A stretch of DNA of 64,000 nt, taken from NCBI RefSeq assembly GCF_011395035.1, contig NZ_CP024768.1, positions 2,517,286-2,581,285 of the forward strand, given 5' to 3'. This document shows, one piece after another, positions 7,305 through 16,379 of this stretch. Each line of letters starts with the position of its first letter. The first letter of the stretch is position 1. The notes under the pieces are model-generated. The model ran no database searches and was not told where the DNA came from. It saw only the letters and a program-made list of their open reading frames with translations. The DNA is from Pantoea cypripedii (lineage in GTDB: Bacteria > Pseudomonadota > Gammaproteobacteria > Enterobacterales > Enterobacteriaceae). The position numbers and the translations under genes are program-made.

Positions 7305-8516
7305 ATGCTCTCAACCATCCTTTATCGCAGCCATCTGTGCGACCATGTTCCGGTGAAAACCCTTGAAGGCATGGTTGATAAAGCCAATAAAAAGAATGAA
7401 TTATCGGATGTGACGGGCATTTTGTTATTTGATGGTCTGCACTTTTTCCAGTTGCTGGAGGGACCGCACGAAGCCGTGCAGTCTATCTATGAACGGATCT
7501 GTAAAGACGCGCGTCATGAAAACCTCGTGGAATTGCTGCATGACTACGCTCCGGCACGCCGTTTTGGCAATTCCGGCATGGAGTTGTTCGACCTGCGCGA
7601 GCATGATAAGGCCACTGTATTACAGGCAGTGCTGAACAAGGGGACATCCCGTTATCAGCTCACTTTTGAAGATCGGGCGTTGCGTTTTTTGCGTACTTTT
7701 GTCGAAGCCAGAGAAAAAGAAACCTATTTTGACATTCCCCCGGCCAGCACCTGGGAATTTATCGCTGATAACGAAGAAAAAGTGCTGGTCGACGTTATCC
7801 CTGATCCCTCAACGCGCTGCCATTTTGCCTTTCAACCCATCATTGACCCTTTTTCACGCGAAGTGCTGGCGCTGGAGGCGTTGATTCGCAGTGCCGATGG
7901 CGGCCCGCCGCAAAAGTTTTTTGCTCCCTACAGCCGCAAGCAGGCCTATGAGATCGATCTCAGGAGTAAAAGCCAGGCCTTTAAGCTGGCAAAACAGTTC
8001 GCCATTCCGGAACTGACGCTATCGATTAATCTGTTACCGATGTCGCTGGTGATGGTGCCAAACGCCGTGGATTATCTGCTGACAGAAATTCGGGCCAGTG
8101 GCCTGGTACCCGAGCAGATTGTGGTGGAGGTGACAGAGGATGAAGCCATTTCGCGAGCCGATGAATTTGCCGCCGCGATTAAGCAATTAAAAGCGGCCGG
8201 GATTAGCGTGGCGCTGGATGATTTTGGTGCCGGATTTGCCGGACTGTCACTGCTGGCCAAATTTCAGCCAGATAAGATCAAAATCGACCGCAACATTATC
8301 AAAGACGTACACAAAAGCGGTCCGAAGCAGGCTATCGTGCATGCCATTATCAAATGCTGCTCCTCGCTGGAGATCTCAGTGATTGCTGAAGGGGTAGAAA
8401 AAGCGGAAGAATGGATGTGGCTGGAAGCTGCCGGTATCAGCAAATTCCAGGGTTTCCTGTTTGCCCGCCCGCAGCTGAACGGCATTCCTGCGGTGGCCTG
8501 GCCGGAGATCCAATAG
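7305..8516 (+). CDS. bluF: Blue-light sensor BluF with a BLUF domain and an apparently intact EAL domain
   Basis: A 403-residue protein matching E. coli BluF/YcgF over its full length. The BLUF flavin domain is residues 1-93, with the photocycle tyrosine at Tyr7 (ILYRSH) and glutamine near Gln49 (FFQLLEG). The EAL domain is about 175-403. E. coli BluF has a degenerate EAL that does not hydrolyse c-di-GMP but antagonises the repressor BluR. Here the catalytic signature is present: EALIR (191-195), INLLP (Asn242), VEVTEDE (Glu275), ALDDFGAG (Asp305/Asp306), KIKID (Lys326), AEGVE (361-365) and FQGFLF (Gln382). The ATG at 7305 is preferred over a GTG at 7293, for its GGAA site and match to the E. 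coli start. No bluR neighbour is present. Confidence 0.93.
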   Translation: MLSTILYRSHLCDHVPVKTLEGMVDKANKKNELSDVTGILLFDGLHFFQLLEGPHEAVQSIYERICKDARHENLVELLHDYAPARRFGNSGMELFDLREHDKATVLQAVLNKGTSRYQLTFEDRALRFLRTFVEAREKETYFDIPPASTWEFIADNEEKVLVDVIPDPSTRCHFAFQPIIDPFSREVLALEALIRSADGGPPQKFFAPYSRKQAYEIDLRSKSQAFKLAKQFAIPELTLSINLLPMSLVMVPNAVDYLLTEIRASGLVPEQIVVEVTEDEAISRADEFAAAIKQLKAAGISVALDDFGAGFAGLSLLAKFQPDKIKIDRNIIKDVHKSGPKQAIVHAIIKCCSSLEISVIAEGVEKAEEWMWLEAAGISKFQGFLFARPQLNGIPAVAWPEIQ

Positions 8517-8534
8517 GTTTTATCAAACCAGACC

Positions 8535-8562
8535 AGAAAGGTCACCCAACGGTGACCTTTCT
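8535..8562. repeat. Perfect inverted repeat after bluF
   Basis: AGAAAGGTCACC and its exact complement around a CAAC loop, 18 bases after the bluF stop. There is no T run after it, so it is either a weak terminator, an mRNA-stabilising hairpin or a protein-binding palindrome. Confidence 0.55.
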
Positions 8563-8655
8563 GAAAATCAATGCCCCACCCGGCGCTTATCTCCGGCACT
8601 CGTAATGGCTTAGCTCTTGAAGGGGCAAAACCATCTTCTCAGATTATTCCTGGCA

Positions 8656-8680
8656 AAACTTAGCAATAGTTGCTAAGTTT
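8656..8680 (-). terminator. Hairpin after fliE, probable terminator
   Basis: A perfect 11-bp inverted repeat (AAACTTAGCAA / TTGCTAAGTTT) with a three-base loop, 33 bases after the fliE stop; on the minus strand it ends GTTTTGCC. The T run is short, so termination may be partial. Confidence 0.5.
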
Positions 8681-8712
8681 ACTATTAGCCAGATAACAAT
8701 ATTGAGCGGGTA

Positions 8713-9024
8713 TTACACCGACATATTCATGATGTCGGTGTAAGCCGATACCAGCTTGTTTCTGACCTGAATGCCCATCTGCATGGAAATCGATGATTTC
8801 TGCAAATCGACCATCACATCGTTCAGCGCCACGCCCGGTTTACCCATCTCAAAATCCTGCGCCTGAGTGCGCGCGTTGTTCTGCGTTTCGCTGATTTTAT
8901 CCAGCGCGGCTTTCATGGTGGCTGCAAAATCCACCTGCTGCGTGGCGTCACTCTGCTGACCGCTGGCCTGCACCGATGTCAGCTGGAGCTGCTGCAGAAC
9001 ACCATCAATTGCCTGAATCGACAT
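8713..9024 (-). CDS. fliE: Flagellar hook-basal body complex protein FliE
   Basis: FliE, 103 residues, the usual size. It joins the MS ring to the proximal rod and is needed early for export of rod proteins. The C-terminal DLQKSSISMQMGIQVRNKLV segment is the family signature. It is transcribed alone, divergent from fliF as in E. coli; the 231 bases between the two starts must hold the two class 2 (FlhDC-dependent) promoters, though I cannot point to clear FlhDC boxes. Confidence 0.95.
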   Translation of the reverse strand: MSIQAIDGVLQQLQLTSVQASGQQSDATQQVDFAATMKAALDKISETQNNARTQAQDFEMGKPGVALNDVMVDLQKSSISMQMGIQVRNKLVSAYTDIMNMSV

Positions 9025-9255
9025 GCCATTACCTCGTTGAAGTTGATCCGAATTTTCACGATGGAAAAGTTAGCACACTGTCAATAAGACAAAGGCGCTA
9101 AATGACTGCAAAAAACCCGGCTTATTCAGCCATCAAATTTCGCGATTCAGAAAATAATGCAAAGCATTGGAGTGGAATTTCATTTTTCGACGTTTCAGGG
9201 AGTCAGTTTTGTCACCACAACACACCCGGTCAATTATGTCAGGCAGGAATCGGTC

Positions 9256-10974
9256 ATGAATGCGAGTGCAGCCGCTACACAGGATACAACAAAGAAAGGC
9301 TTCAGTGACCTTATCGCCCGCCTGCGCGCCAATCCGCGAATTCCCTTAATTATCGCTGCCGCTGCGGCTATCGCAGTGGTTTTTGCATTGGTGCTCTGGG
9401 CTAAAACCCCGGATTATCGCGTCCTTTATAGCAACCTTTCCGATGAGGACGGCGGCGCAATTGTTACCCAACTGACCCAGATGAACATCCCTTACCAGTT
9501 CTCAGAGACTGGCGGTGCGCTGATGGTGCCAGCTGAAAAGGTGCATGAACTGCGCCTGCGTCTTGCCGAGCAGGGTTTGCCAAAAGGGGGATCGGTCGGT
9601 TTTGAACTGATGGATAAAGAGAAGTTCGGCATCAGTCAGTTCAGCGAACAGGTCAACTATCAACGTGCGCTGGAAGGTGAACTGGCGCGCACCATGGAAA
9701 CCCTCGGACCGGTCAAAAGCGCCCGCGTCCATCTGGCGATGCCAAAACCCACGCTGTTTGTTCGTGAGCAGAAGGCCCCTTCCGCGTCAGTCACCCTGAA
9801 CCTGCAACCGGGACGTGCGCTCGATGAAGGCCAAATCCAGGCCATCGTGCATATCGTCTCCAGCAGCGTCCCCGGTCTGCCGCCGGGTAACGTCACGGTG
9901 GTGGATCAGGCAGGTCGTCTGCTGACCCGCTCTGACAGCGAAGGTCGCGATCTTAACGATGCCCAGCTGAAATTTACTTCCGAAGTGGAAGCGCGTTATC
10001 AGCAACGTATCGAAGCCATCCTTAACCCGATTGTTGGTCAGGGCAACGTGCACGCGCAGGTGACGGCGCAGCTCAACTTTGACCGCAGCGAACAAACTGA
10101 CGAGAAATATCAACCGAACGGTGGTCCGGATAACTCGGCGATTCGCTCGCGCCAGACCAGTACCAACCAGCAAAACGGCAGTCCCTATCCGGGTGGCGTA
10201 CCGGGTGCGCTGTCCAACCAGCCAGCACCTGCCAATACTGCGCCGGTAACCAATCCGCCGACTAACAATGCCAACGGCCAGAATGCCAATGGTCAGAACA
10301 ACGCCGCGAATGGCAGCACGACCAGCACCGCCCAGCAGAACAGTGGCCCTAGCAGTTCACGTCATGATGACACGGTCAACTACGAGCTGGATCGCACCAT
10401 CCGTCATACCAAAGTGAATGTCGGTGATGTGCAGCGTCTGTCGGTTGCCGTGGTGGTGAACTATCGTGCTGACGATAAAGGCAAACCCGTTGCGCTTAAC
10501 GACCAGCAGATTAAGCAGATTGAAGACCTGACGCGTGAAGCGATGGGCTATTCGCAGACCCGTGGCGACAGCATCAACGTGGTGAACTCACCGTTCAACA
10601 TGACTGAGCCAGCCGGTGGCGACCTGCCCTTCTGGCAACAGCAGTCGTTCTTTGATCAGCTGATGACCGCCGGTCGCTGGCTGCTGGTTGCCCTGGTTGC
10701 CTTCATCCTCTACCGCAAGCTGGTCCGTCCGCAGCTGCTGCGTAAACGTGCCCAGGAACAGGCTGCCGCTGACGCTGCTGCTGCCCGTGCCGCTGCGCAG
10801 GAAGAAGAACAGGCCTACAACGTGCAGCTCAGCAAAGATGAGGTGGATCAGGAGCGTAAATCAACTAACCGCATGAGCGCGGAAGTCATGAGCCAGCGCA
10901 TCCGCGATATGTCTGAAAACGATCCACGCGTTGTTGCGCTGGTGATCCGTGAATGGATGAGTAACGAACTATGA
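9256..10974 (+). CDS. fliF: Flagellar MS-ring protein FliF
   Basis: MS ring/collar protein, 572 residues (E. coli 552). Two membrane segments flank a large periplasmic part: about residues 26-47 (PRIPLIIAAAAAIAVVFALV) and near 460-480 (LLVALVAFILYRKLV). The cytoplasmic C-terminus binds FliG. The ring-building motifs lie around RVLYSNLSDEDGGAIVTQL. An Asn/Gln/Pro-rich linker (about residues 320-380) is longer than in E. coli and explains the extra length. The ATG at 9256 (MNASAAATQ) is chosen by alignment with E. coli and its AGGA site; an upstream in-frame ATG at 9157 would add 33 unrelated residues. First gene of the fliF operon; it overlaps fliG. Confidence 0.96.
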   Translation: MNASAAATQDTTKKGFSDLIARLRANPRIPLIIAAAAAIAVVFALVLWAKTPDYRVLYSNLSDEDGGAIVTQLTQMNIPYQFSETGGALMVPAEKVHELRLRLAEQGLPKGGSVGFELMDKEKFGISQFSEQVNYQRALEGELARTMETLGPVKSARVHLAMPKPTLFVREQKAPSASVTLNLQPGRALDEGQIQAIVHIVSSSVPGLPPGNVTVVDQAGRLLTRSDSEGRDLNDAQLKFTSEVEARYQQRIEAILNPIVGQGNVHAQVTAQLNFDRSEQTDEKYQPNGGPDNSAIRSRQTSTNQQNGSPYPGGVPGALSNQPAPANTAPVTNPPTNNANGQNANGQNNAANGSTTSTAQQNSGPSSSRHDDTVNYELDRTIRHTKVNVGDVQRLSVAVVVNYRADDKGKPVALNDQQIKQIEDLTREAMGYSQTRGDSINVVNSPFNMTEPAGGDLPFWQQQSFFDQLMTAGRWLLVALVAFILYRKLVRPQLLRKRAQEQAAADAAAARAAAQEEEQAYNVQLSKDEVDQERKSTNRMSAEVMSQRIRDMSENDPRVVALVIREWMSNEL

Positions 10975-11963
10975 GTCTGACCGGTACTGAAAAAAGCGCC
11001 ATTCTGATGATGACCATTGGCGAGGATCGTGCGTCTGAGGTGTTCAAACACCTCAACCAGCGCGAAGTGCAACATCTGAGTGCGGCAATGGCCAGCATGA
11101 AACAGATCTCGCACAAGCAACTCACCGAGGTATTACGCGAGTTTGAGATGAACGCCGAGCAGTTTGCTGCGCTCAGCGTCAACTCCAATGAATACCTGCG
11201 CACGGTGCTGGTCAAGGCGCTGGGCGAGGAACGCGCCTCCAGCCTGCTGGAGGACATTCTCGAAACGCGTGAAACCACCAGCGGGATGGAAACGCTCAAC
11301 TTTATGGAACCGCAGGCGGCCGCGGATCTTATCCGCGACGAACACCCGCAGATTATCGCCACCATTCTGGTCCACCTCAAACGTGGCCAGGCAGCAGATA
11401 TTCTGGCGCTGTTCGACGAGCGTCTGCGTCACGATGTGATGCTGCGTATCGCCACCTTCGGCGGGGTACAGCCAGCAGCGCTGGCAGAGCTGACCGAAGT
11501 GCTCAACAGCCTGCTGGATGGTACCAACCTCAAGCGTGCGAAAATGGGCGGCGTGAGAACCGCAGCAGAAATTATCAACCTGATGAAAACTCAGCAGGAA
11601 GAAGCGGTTATCGAAGCGGTGCGCGATTTCGATGGCGAACTGGCGCAGAAAATCATCGACGAAATGTTCCTGTTCGAAAACCTGGTGGAAGTGGACGACC
11701 GCAGCATCCAGCGTCTGTTGCAGGAAGTGGAGTCCGAGCAGTTGCTGATTGCCCTGAAAGGTGCCGAGCAGCCGCTGCGCGAGAAGTTCCTCAAAAACAT
11801 GTCCGCCCGTGCGGCCGACATCCTGCGCGACGACCTCGCCAACCGTGGCCCGGTACGTATGTCTGCGGTGGAAAACGAACAGAAAGCCATCCTGCTGGTG
11901 GTACGCCGTCTGGCAGAAGCCGGCGAAATGGTAATTGGTGGTGGCGAGGAAACCTATGTCTGA
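10971..11963 (+). CDS. fliG: Flagellar motor switch protein FliG
   Basis: C-ring switch protein of 330 residues. The C-terminal domain carries the charged torque helix that meets MotA (the region IIDEMFLFENLVEVDDRSIQ and nearby). The N-terminal domain binds FliF. The start codon overlaps the fliF stop (ATGA), so translation is coupled. The EHPQIIA motif, which links to FliM, is visible in the middle domain (DEHPQIIATILVHLKRGQAA). Confidence 0.97.
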   Translation: MSLTGTEKSAILMMTIGEDRASEVFKHLNQREVQHLSAAMASMKQISHKQLTEVLREFEMNAEQFAALSVNSNEYLRTVLVKALGEERASSLLEDILETRETTSGMETLNFMEPQAAADLIRDEHPQIIATILVHLKRGQAADILALFDERLRHDVMLRIATFGGVQPAALAELTEVLNSLLDGTNLKRAKMGGVRTAAEIINLMKTQQEEAVIEAVRDFDGELAQKIIDEMFLFENLVEVDDRSIQRLLQEVESEQLLIALKGAEQPLREKFLKNMSARAADILRDDLANRGPVRMSAVENEQKAILLVVRRLAEAGEMVIGGGEETYV

Positions 11964-12657
11964 TGCCTTTTCCGCCCGTCCATGGCAGCCCTGGCAGCCT
12001 GATGATTTAGGGCGTTCGTTTGATACGGAACCGGAACCTTTGCCGCTGGAATCCATCAGCGACGAAGAGCTGAGTCCCGAAGATGAGCAGCAGCAACAGC
12101 TGGAGCGTCTGCAACAGCAGATGCGGAAAGAAGCACAAACCCAGGGTTACAGCGAGGGTTACCAGAAAGGCCATGCGGAATCACAACAGCATGGTTATGA
12201 CGCGGGTTTTCAGCAGGGATTAGCCGATGCTCAGCAGCAGCAGGCCCCTTTGCAGGCGCGCATGCAGCAACTGGTGACCGAATTCCAGCACACGCTGGAA
12301 TCGCTCGATAGCGTGATTGCCTCGCGTTTGATGCAGCTGGCACTGGAAGCCGCGCGCACGGTGATCGGCCAGGCGACCACGGTCGATGGCAGCGCCCTGC
12401 TGCGCCAGATCCAGCAGCTGATCCAGCAGGAACCGATGTTCAGCGGCAAGCCGCAACTGCGCGTCCATCCTGACGATTTACAGCGTATTGAGCAGACGCT
12501 CGGCCCGACGCTGGATCTGCACGGCTGGCGTCTGCTGGCCGACAGTTCCCTGCACCCCGGCGGCTGTAAACTCAGTGCCGAGGACGGCGATCTCGATGCC
12601 AGCGTAGCGACACGCTGGCAGGAACTGTGCCGCCTGGCGGCACCGGGAGAGTTCTGA
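11956..12657 (+). CDS. fliH: Flagellar export ATPase regulator FliH
   Basis: FliH, 233 residues; it binds FliI as a dimer, holds the ATPase inactive and docks it to the C-ring through FliN. Visible are the N-terminal Trp-containing FliN-binding start (MSDAFSARPWQPWQPDDL), a Gln-rich helical stalk with GxxxG-like repeats (about 60-100: SEGYQKGHAESQQHGYDAGF), and the conserved C-terminal domain (PQLRVHPDDLQRIEQTLG to the end). The ATG at 11956 overlaps the end of fliG by eight bases and matches the E. coli start; a start seven codons earlier is not supported. Confidence 0.95.
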   Translation: MSDAFSARPWQPWQPDDLGRSFDTEPEPLPLESISDEELSPEDEQQQQLERLQQQMRKEAQTQGYSEGYQKGHAESQQHGYDAGFQQGLADAQQQQAPLQARMQQLVTEFQHTLESLDSVIASRLMQLALEAARTVIGQATTVDGSALLRQIQQLIQQEPMFSGKPQLRVHPDDLQRIEQTLGPTLDLHGWRLLADSSLHPGGCKLSAEDGDLDASVATRWQELCRLAAPGEF

Positions 12658-14018
12658 TGACGACGCGCCTCAATCGCTGGCTCGGGGCGCTGGACGCCTT
12701 CGAAGATCGTATTTCTCAGGTACAGACCGTGCGCCGTTATGGTCGACTGATCCGTGCCACCGGCCTGGTGCTGGAAGCCACTGGCCTGCAACTGCCGCTC
12801 GGTGCCACCTGCGTGATTGAACGCCACGACGGCGCGAACATTACCGAAGTGGAAAGCGAAGTGGTCGGTTTTAACGGCCAGAAACTGTTTCTGATGCCGC
12901 TGGAAGAGGTGGACGGGATTTTGCCCGGTGCCCGTGTGTATGCGCGCGTCAGCGGCGATAACGCCCACAGTGGCAAACAGCTGCTGCTCGGTCCGCAGCT
13001 GCTGGGCCGCGTGCTCGACGGCAGCGGTAAACCGCTGGATGGCCTGCCCTCACCCGAAACCGGCTATCGCGCCCCGCTGATCACCGCCCCTTTCAACCCG
13101 CTACAACGTACCCCGATCGAAGATGTGCTTGATACCGGTGTGCGCGCGATTAACGCCCTGCTCACCGTCGGTCGCGGCCAGCGTATGGGCCTGTTCGCCG
13201 GTTCCGGCGTGGGTAAAAGCGTGCTGCTCGGCATGATGGCGCGTTACACCAAAGCCGATGTGATTGTCGTCGGGCTGATTGGTGAACGTGGCCGTGAAGT
13301 GAAAGAGTTTATTGAAAATATTCTCGGGGCCGAAGGCCGTGCCCGTTCGGTGGTGATTGCTGCACCGGCGGATGTCTCCCCGCTGCTGCGTATGCAGGGT
13401 GCCGCCTATGCCACGCGTATCGCCGAAGATTTTCGCGATCGTGGTCAGCACGTGTTGCTGATTATGGACTCCCTCACCCGCTACGCCATGGCCCAGCGTG
13501 AAATTGCGCTGGCTATCGGTGAACCACCGGCCACCAAAGGCTATCCGCCTTCGGTATTCGCGAAACTCCCTGCGCTGGTGGAACGTGCCGGTAATGGCAC
13601 CCACGGCGGCGGTTCGATTACTGCGTTCTATACCGTCCTGACCGAAGGTGACGATCAGCAAGACCCGATTGCCGATTCGGCGCGTGCCATCCTTGACGGC
13701 CATATCGTGTTATCGCGCCGCCTGGCAGAGGCCGGACACTATCCGGCCATTGATATTGAAGCCTCGATCAGCCGTGCCATGACGGCGCTGATCGATGAAA
13801 ACCACTACGCACGCGTGCGCCAGTTTAAGCAACTGCTCTCCAGCTTCCAGCGTAACCGCGATCTGGTGAGCGTCGGGGCTTACGCCGCAGGTAGCGATCC
13901 GATGCTGGATCGGGCCATCAAGCTCTATCCACAAATGGAAGCTTTCCTGCAACAGGGGATTTTCGAACGCAGCGACTACGACGATGCCTGCCTGCATTTA
14001 CAGGCGATGTTCGGTTAA
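12657..14018 (+). CDS. fliI: Flagellum-specific ATP synthase FliI
   Basis: Export ATPase of 453 residues, related to the F1 beta subunit; it energises delivery of substrates to the flagellar export gate. Walker A AGSGVGKS is at about 181-188, Walker B near VLLIMDSLTRYAMAQRE, and the export-ATPase signature YPPSVFAKLPALVERAGNG follows. Nearly every block matches E. coli FliI. The ATG at 12657 overlaps the fliH stop (TGATG). Confidence 0.97.
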   Translation: MTTRLNRWLGALDAFEDRISQVQTVRRYGRLIRATGLVLEATGLQLPLGATCVIERHDGANITEVESEVVGFNGQKLFLMPLEEVDGILPGARVYARVSGDNAHSGKQLLLGPQLLGRVLDGSGKPLDGLPSPETGYRAPLITAPFNPLQRTPIEDVLDTGVRAINALLTVGRGQRMGLFAGSGVGKSVLLGMMARYTKADVIVVGLIGERGREVKEFIENILGAEGRARSVVIAAPADVSPLLRMQGAAYATRIAEDFRDRGQHVLLIMDSLTRYAMAQREIALAIGEPPATKGYPPSVFAKLPALVERAGNGTHGGGSITAFYTVLTEGDDQQDPIADSARAILDGHIVLSRRLAEAGHYPAIDIEASISRAMTALIDENHYARVRQFKQLLSSFQRNRDLVSVGAYAAGSDPMLDRAIKLYPQMEAFLQQGIFERSDYDDACLHLQAMFG

Positions 14019-14039
14019 CCTGGGTTTAAGGGGAATGCA

Positions 14040-14483
14040 ATGAAAACGGCCAATGCTATTGATACATTGCGCGATCTGGCAGAACAGGACCTGGAAAAAG
14101 CGGTTATCCATCTCGGTGATATGCGCCGCGGCCAGCAACAGGCGGACGAGCAGCTGCATATGCTGCTCGATTACCAGGATGAATATCGCAACAAGTTAAA
14201 TCAGGACATGTCAGGTGGCATCGCCAGTACCCGCTGGACCAACTACCACCAATTTATTCAGACGCTGGAAAAAGCCATTGAGCAGCATCGTCAACAGCTG
14301 CAGCAATGGGAAAAGCGTCTCGATCAGGCTCTCAACAACTGGCGCGAAAAGCAAAAGCGGCTCAATGCCTACCAAACGCTAATCACCCGCGCTGCCGAAA
14401 ACGCTTTACGACAGGAAAACCGTCTCGACCAGAAACGGATGGATGAATACGCCCAACGGGCTGCATTGAGGAAAAGCGAATGA
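14040..14483 (+). CDS. fliJ: Flagellar export protein FliJ
   Basis: FliJ, 147 residues, an antiparallel coiled-coil stalk resembling the gamma subunit of F1. It sits in the FliI hexamer and escorts unloaded chaperones. The sequence is almost all helix and rich in Gln, Glu, Lys and Arg (EKAIEQHRQQLQQWEKRLDQ). An AAGGGGAATGCA site precedes the ATG. It overlaps fliK by four bases (ATGA). Confidence 0.93.
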   Translation: MKTANAIDTLRDLAEQDLEKAVIHLGDMRRGQQQADEQLHMLLDYQDEYRNKLNQDMSGGIASTRWTNYHQFIQTLEKAIEQHRQQLQQWEKRLDQALNNWREKQKRLNAYQTLITRAAENALRQENRLDQKRMDEYAQRAALRKSE

Positions 14484-15760
14484 TTACGCTGCCAACAGTG
14501 GTGACGCAAACCCCGGTTGCGGGTGATGCGGACACTTCAGTTTCGACGGACGTTCTGCAGGGGGTGGAAAACCTGCCGCAGGACTTCGTCACCGCGCTGG
14601 GAAATAAGCTACTCACGCTGGCACAACAACAAGGTACCGGCACGCAATCGGCTGATTCATCAGCAGAAAGCGATGAAAAATCCAGCAAAGGTGTCTCCCT
14701 GAGTACGCTGATGGAGGCACTGGACAAACCAGAGACCCTGAACGCACTTTTACAACCGGAAAATATTAAAGCCACGCTGAAATCAGCCGATGATAAGGAT
14801 AAGAGTGAGGCAAGTTCGTTAAGCGCCAGCGACTTACAGAATGTTCAGGCCCTGTTCGCTATGTTGCCAGCTGCGGTAGAAAACCGAACCACGCAGACAG
14901 CAGCCACCAGTACGCTGAGTGACAACACCAGCGAGAAAAGCGCCGGTCTGAATAGCACCTTACTGAATTCGCTGGCCAGTGCCGTGAAGGATGAACAACC
15001 AGACACACCCGCGGCCACCACTTCGGCGGTGACCACGAAGAAAACCAGCGATGTCGCCGATGCGTTAACTGCGCAGACCACGACAACGTCGGCCGCCAGC
15101 ACCACGGCCAGTAACAGCAGCACCAACAGCACGGCTTTGACGCTGGATGAAAGTTTTCAGCAGGTGCTGAGCACGTTGAGTAAACCGGATGATAAGCGTG
15201 ACCTGAGCAGCAACGACACGACCACACCGATTACCAGCGCGCCGTTAAGCAGTACCAGTACCCTGACCAGCAGCACCGCGTCGACCAGCACCACGCCATC
15301 GACCCCGATGCTCAACGCGCAACTCGGCAGTTCTGAGTGGCAGCAGGCGCTGAGTCAGCAGATTGTGATGTTCAGCCGCAATGGGCAGCAAAACGCCGAA
15401 TTGCGTCTGCACCCGGAGGACCTGGGTGCGATTCAGATCAGCCTGACCCTGGATAAGGATCAGGCACAGTTAAATATGGTTTCCAGCCACAGCCATGTGA
15501 GGGCCGCGCTGGAAGCGGCTCTCCCACAGCTGAAAACGGCGCTGGCGGAGAGTGGCATCAACCTGGGACAGAGTAATGTCAGCAGCGACGCCTCCGCACA
15601 GGGCCAGAATTATCAGGGCCAGCAGGAAGGTCGCCGTGATGGCAAGTCAGGTAGCTTTACCCTCTCCCAGGACAGTGACAACGAGATAACGCCTATTGCC
15701 GTCCCGGCAGCCCTCCAGGCGCGCGCGACCGGCAACGGCGCTGTCGATATCTTTGCCTGA
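14480..15760 (+). CDS. fliK: Flagellar hook-length control protein FliK
   Basis: FliK, 426 residues, the secreted molecular ruler that ends hook export by switching FlhB specificity. The Ser/Thr/Ala-rich, low-complexity N-terminal two-thirds is the ruler; the C-terminal domain from about residue 285 holds the conserved switch motif (RLHPEDLGAIQISLTLDKDQ) followed by a Gln-rich tail. The ruler is poorly conserved, as expected. Last gene before a 129-base gap. Confidence 0.94.
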   Translation: MITLPTVVTQTPVAGDADTSVSTDVLQGVENLPQDFVTALGNKLLTLAQQQGTGTQSADSSAESDEKSSKGVSLSTLMEALDKPETLNALLQPENIKATLKSADDKDKSEASSLSASDLQNVQALFAMLPAAVENRTTQTAATSTLSDNTSEKSAGLNSTLLNSLASAVKDEQPDTPAATTSAVTTKKTSDVADALTAQTTTTSAASTTASNSSTNSTALTLDESFQQVLSTLSKPDDKRDLSSNDTTTPITSAPLSSTSTLTSSTASTSTTPSTPMLNAQLGSSEWQQALSQQIVMFSRNGQQNAELRLHPEDLGAIQISLTLDKDQAQLNMVSSHSHVRAALEAALPQLKTALAESGINLGQSNVSSDASAQGQNYQGQQEGRRDGKSGSFTLSQDSDNEITPIAVPAALQARATGNGAVDIFA

Positions 15761-15790
15761 CAGCGGCTAACGCTGAAGGTAAGCGTAAAA

Positions 15791-15830
15791 CCCGCGTCTT
15801 TTCTTCCCATTGTTTGACTTAAGACGCGGG
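15791..15830. repeat. Hairpin between fliK and fliL
   Basis: A 10-bp inverted repeat (CCCGCGTCTT / AAGACGCGGG) with a 20-base loop and no T run on the plus strand. It sits where fliL-operon transcription begins in E. coli, so it may be a partial terminator or an mRNA processing hairpin. Confidence 0.45.
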
Positions 15831-15889
15831 ATAATCTGTCCAGGCGAGCCGAAAGGCTTGCCCATAATTCACAGGAAGTAACTGCAAAC

Positions 15890-16375
15890 ATGTCTGATAA
15901 CGCGAAAGCTAAAGGCCGCAAACGTTCAATATTAATTCCGGTGTTACTGATTGTGACGCTGGCCGCTTGCAGCGTGGCAGGCTATGCAGTCTGGCGAATG
16001 ATGAATAAACACGAGGGCGATAAGCCGGAAGTGGCAAAAGTTGAGCCGCCACCCGCCCCCGTATTTTTTGCAATGGATACTTTTACGGTTAACCTGGTCA
16101 ATCCTGACAACGATCCAGACCGTGTGCTGTACGTGGGCTTTACGCTGCGTCTGCCCGATGAGGAAACCCGTCGTCGGTTGAATGACTACCTGCCGGAAGT
16201 GCGCAGCCGCCTGCTGTTGCTGCTTTCCCGCCAGAGTGCAAGTGCGCTGGCATCGGAGCAAGGCAAACAGGCCCTGGTTGATCAAATCAAACAGGTGCTG
16301 TCACCGCCGCTGGTAAAAGGTCAACCTCCGCAGGTGGTCAGTGACGTGCTGTTTACCGCCTTCATTTTGAGGTGA
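15890..16375 (+). CDS. fliL: Flagellar basal body-associated protein FliL
   Basis: Inner-membrane, stator-associated protein of 161 residues. One membrane segment (about residues 14-34, ILIPVLLIVTLAACSVAGYA) is followed by a periplasmic stomatin-like FliL domain that forms a ring around MotAB. The ATG has an AGGAAG site. It opens the fliLMNOPQR block, with fliM four bases downstream. Confidence 0.94.
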   Translation: MSDNAKAKGRKRSILIPVLLIVTLAACSVAGYAVWRMMNKHEGDKPEVAKVEPPPAPVFFAMDTFTVNLVNPDNDPDRVLYVGFTLRLPDEETRRRLNDYLPEVRSRLLLLLSRQSASALASEQGKQALVDQIKQVLSPPLVKGQPPQVVSDVLFTAFILR

Positions 16376-16379
16376 TTTA

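Noticed and set aside
8535..8562. Intrinsic terminator of bluF
   Set aside because: The stem is perfect but no T run follows on either strand, so it is listed only as an inverted repeat.
9025..9255. FlhDC boxes between fliE and fliF
   Set aside because: Expected by function, but I could not point to half-sites with the right spacing, so none is annotated.
11133..12056. Long minus-strand frame of 307 residues opposite fliG/fliH
   Set aside because: His/Gln-rich antisense shadow of a strongly coding plus strand; no ribosome site.
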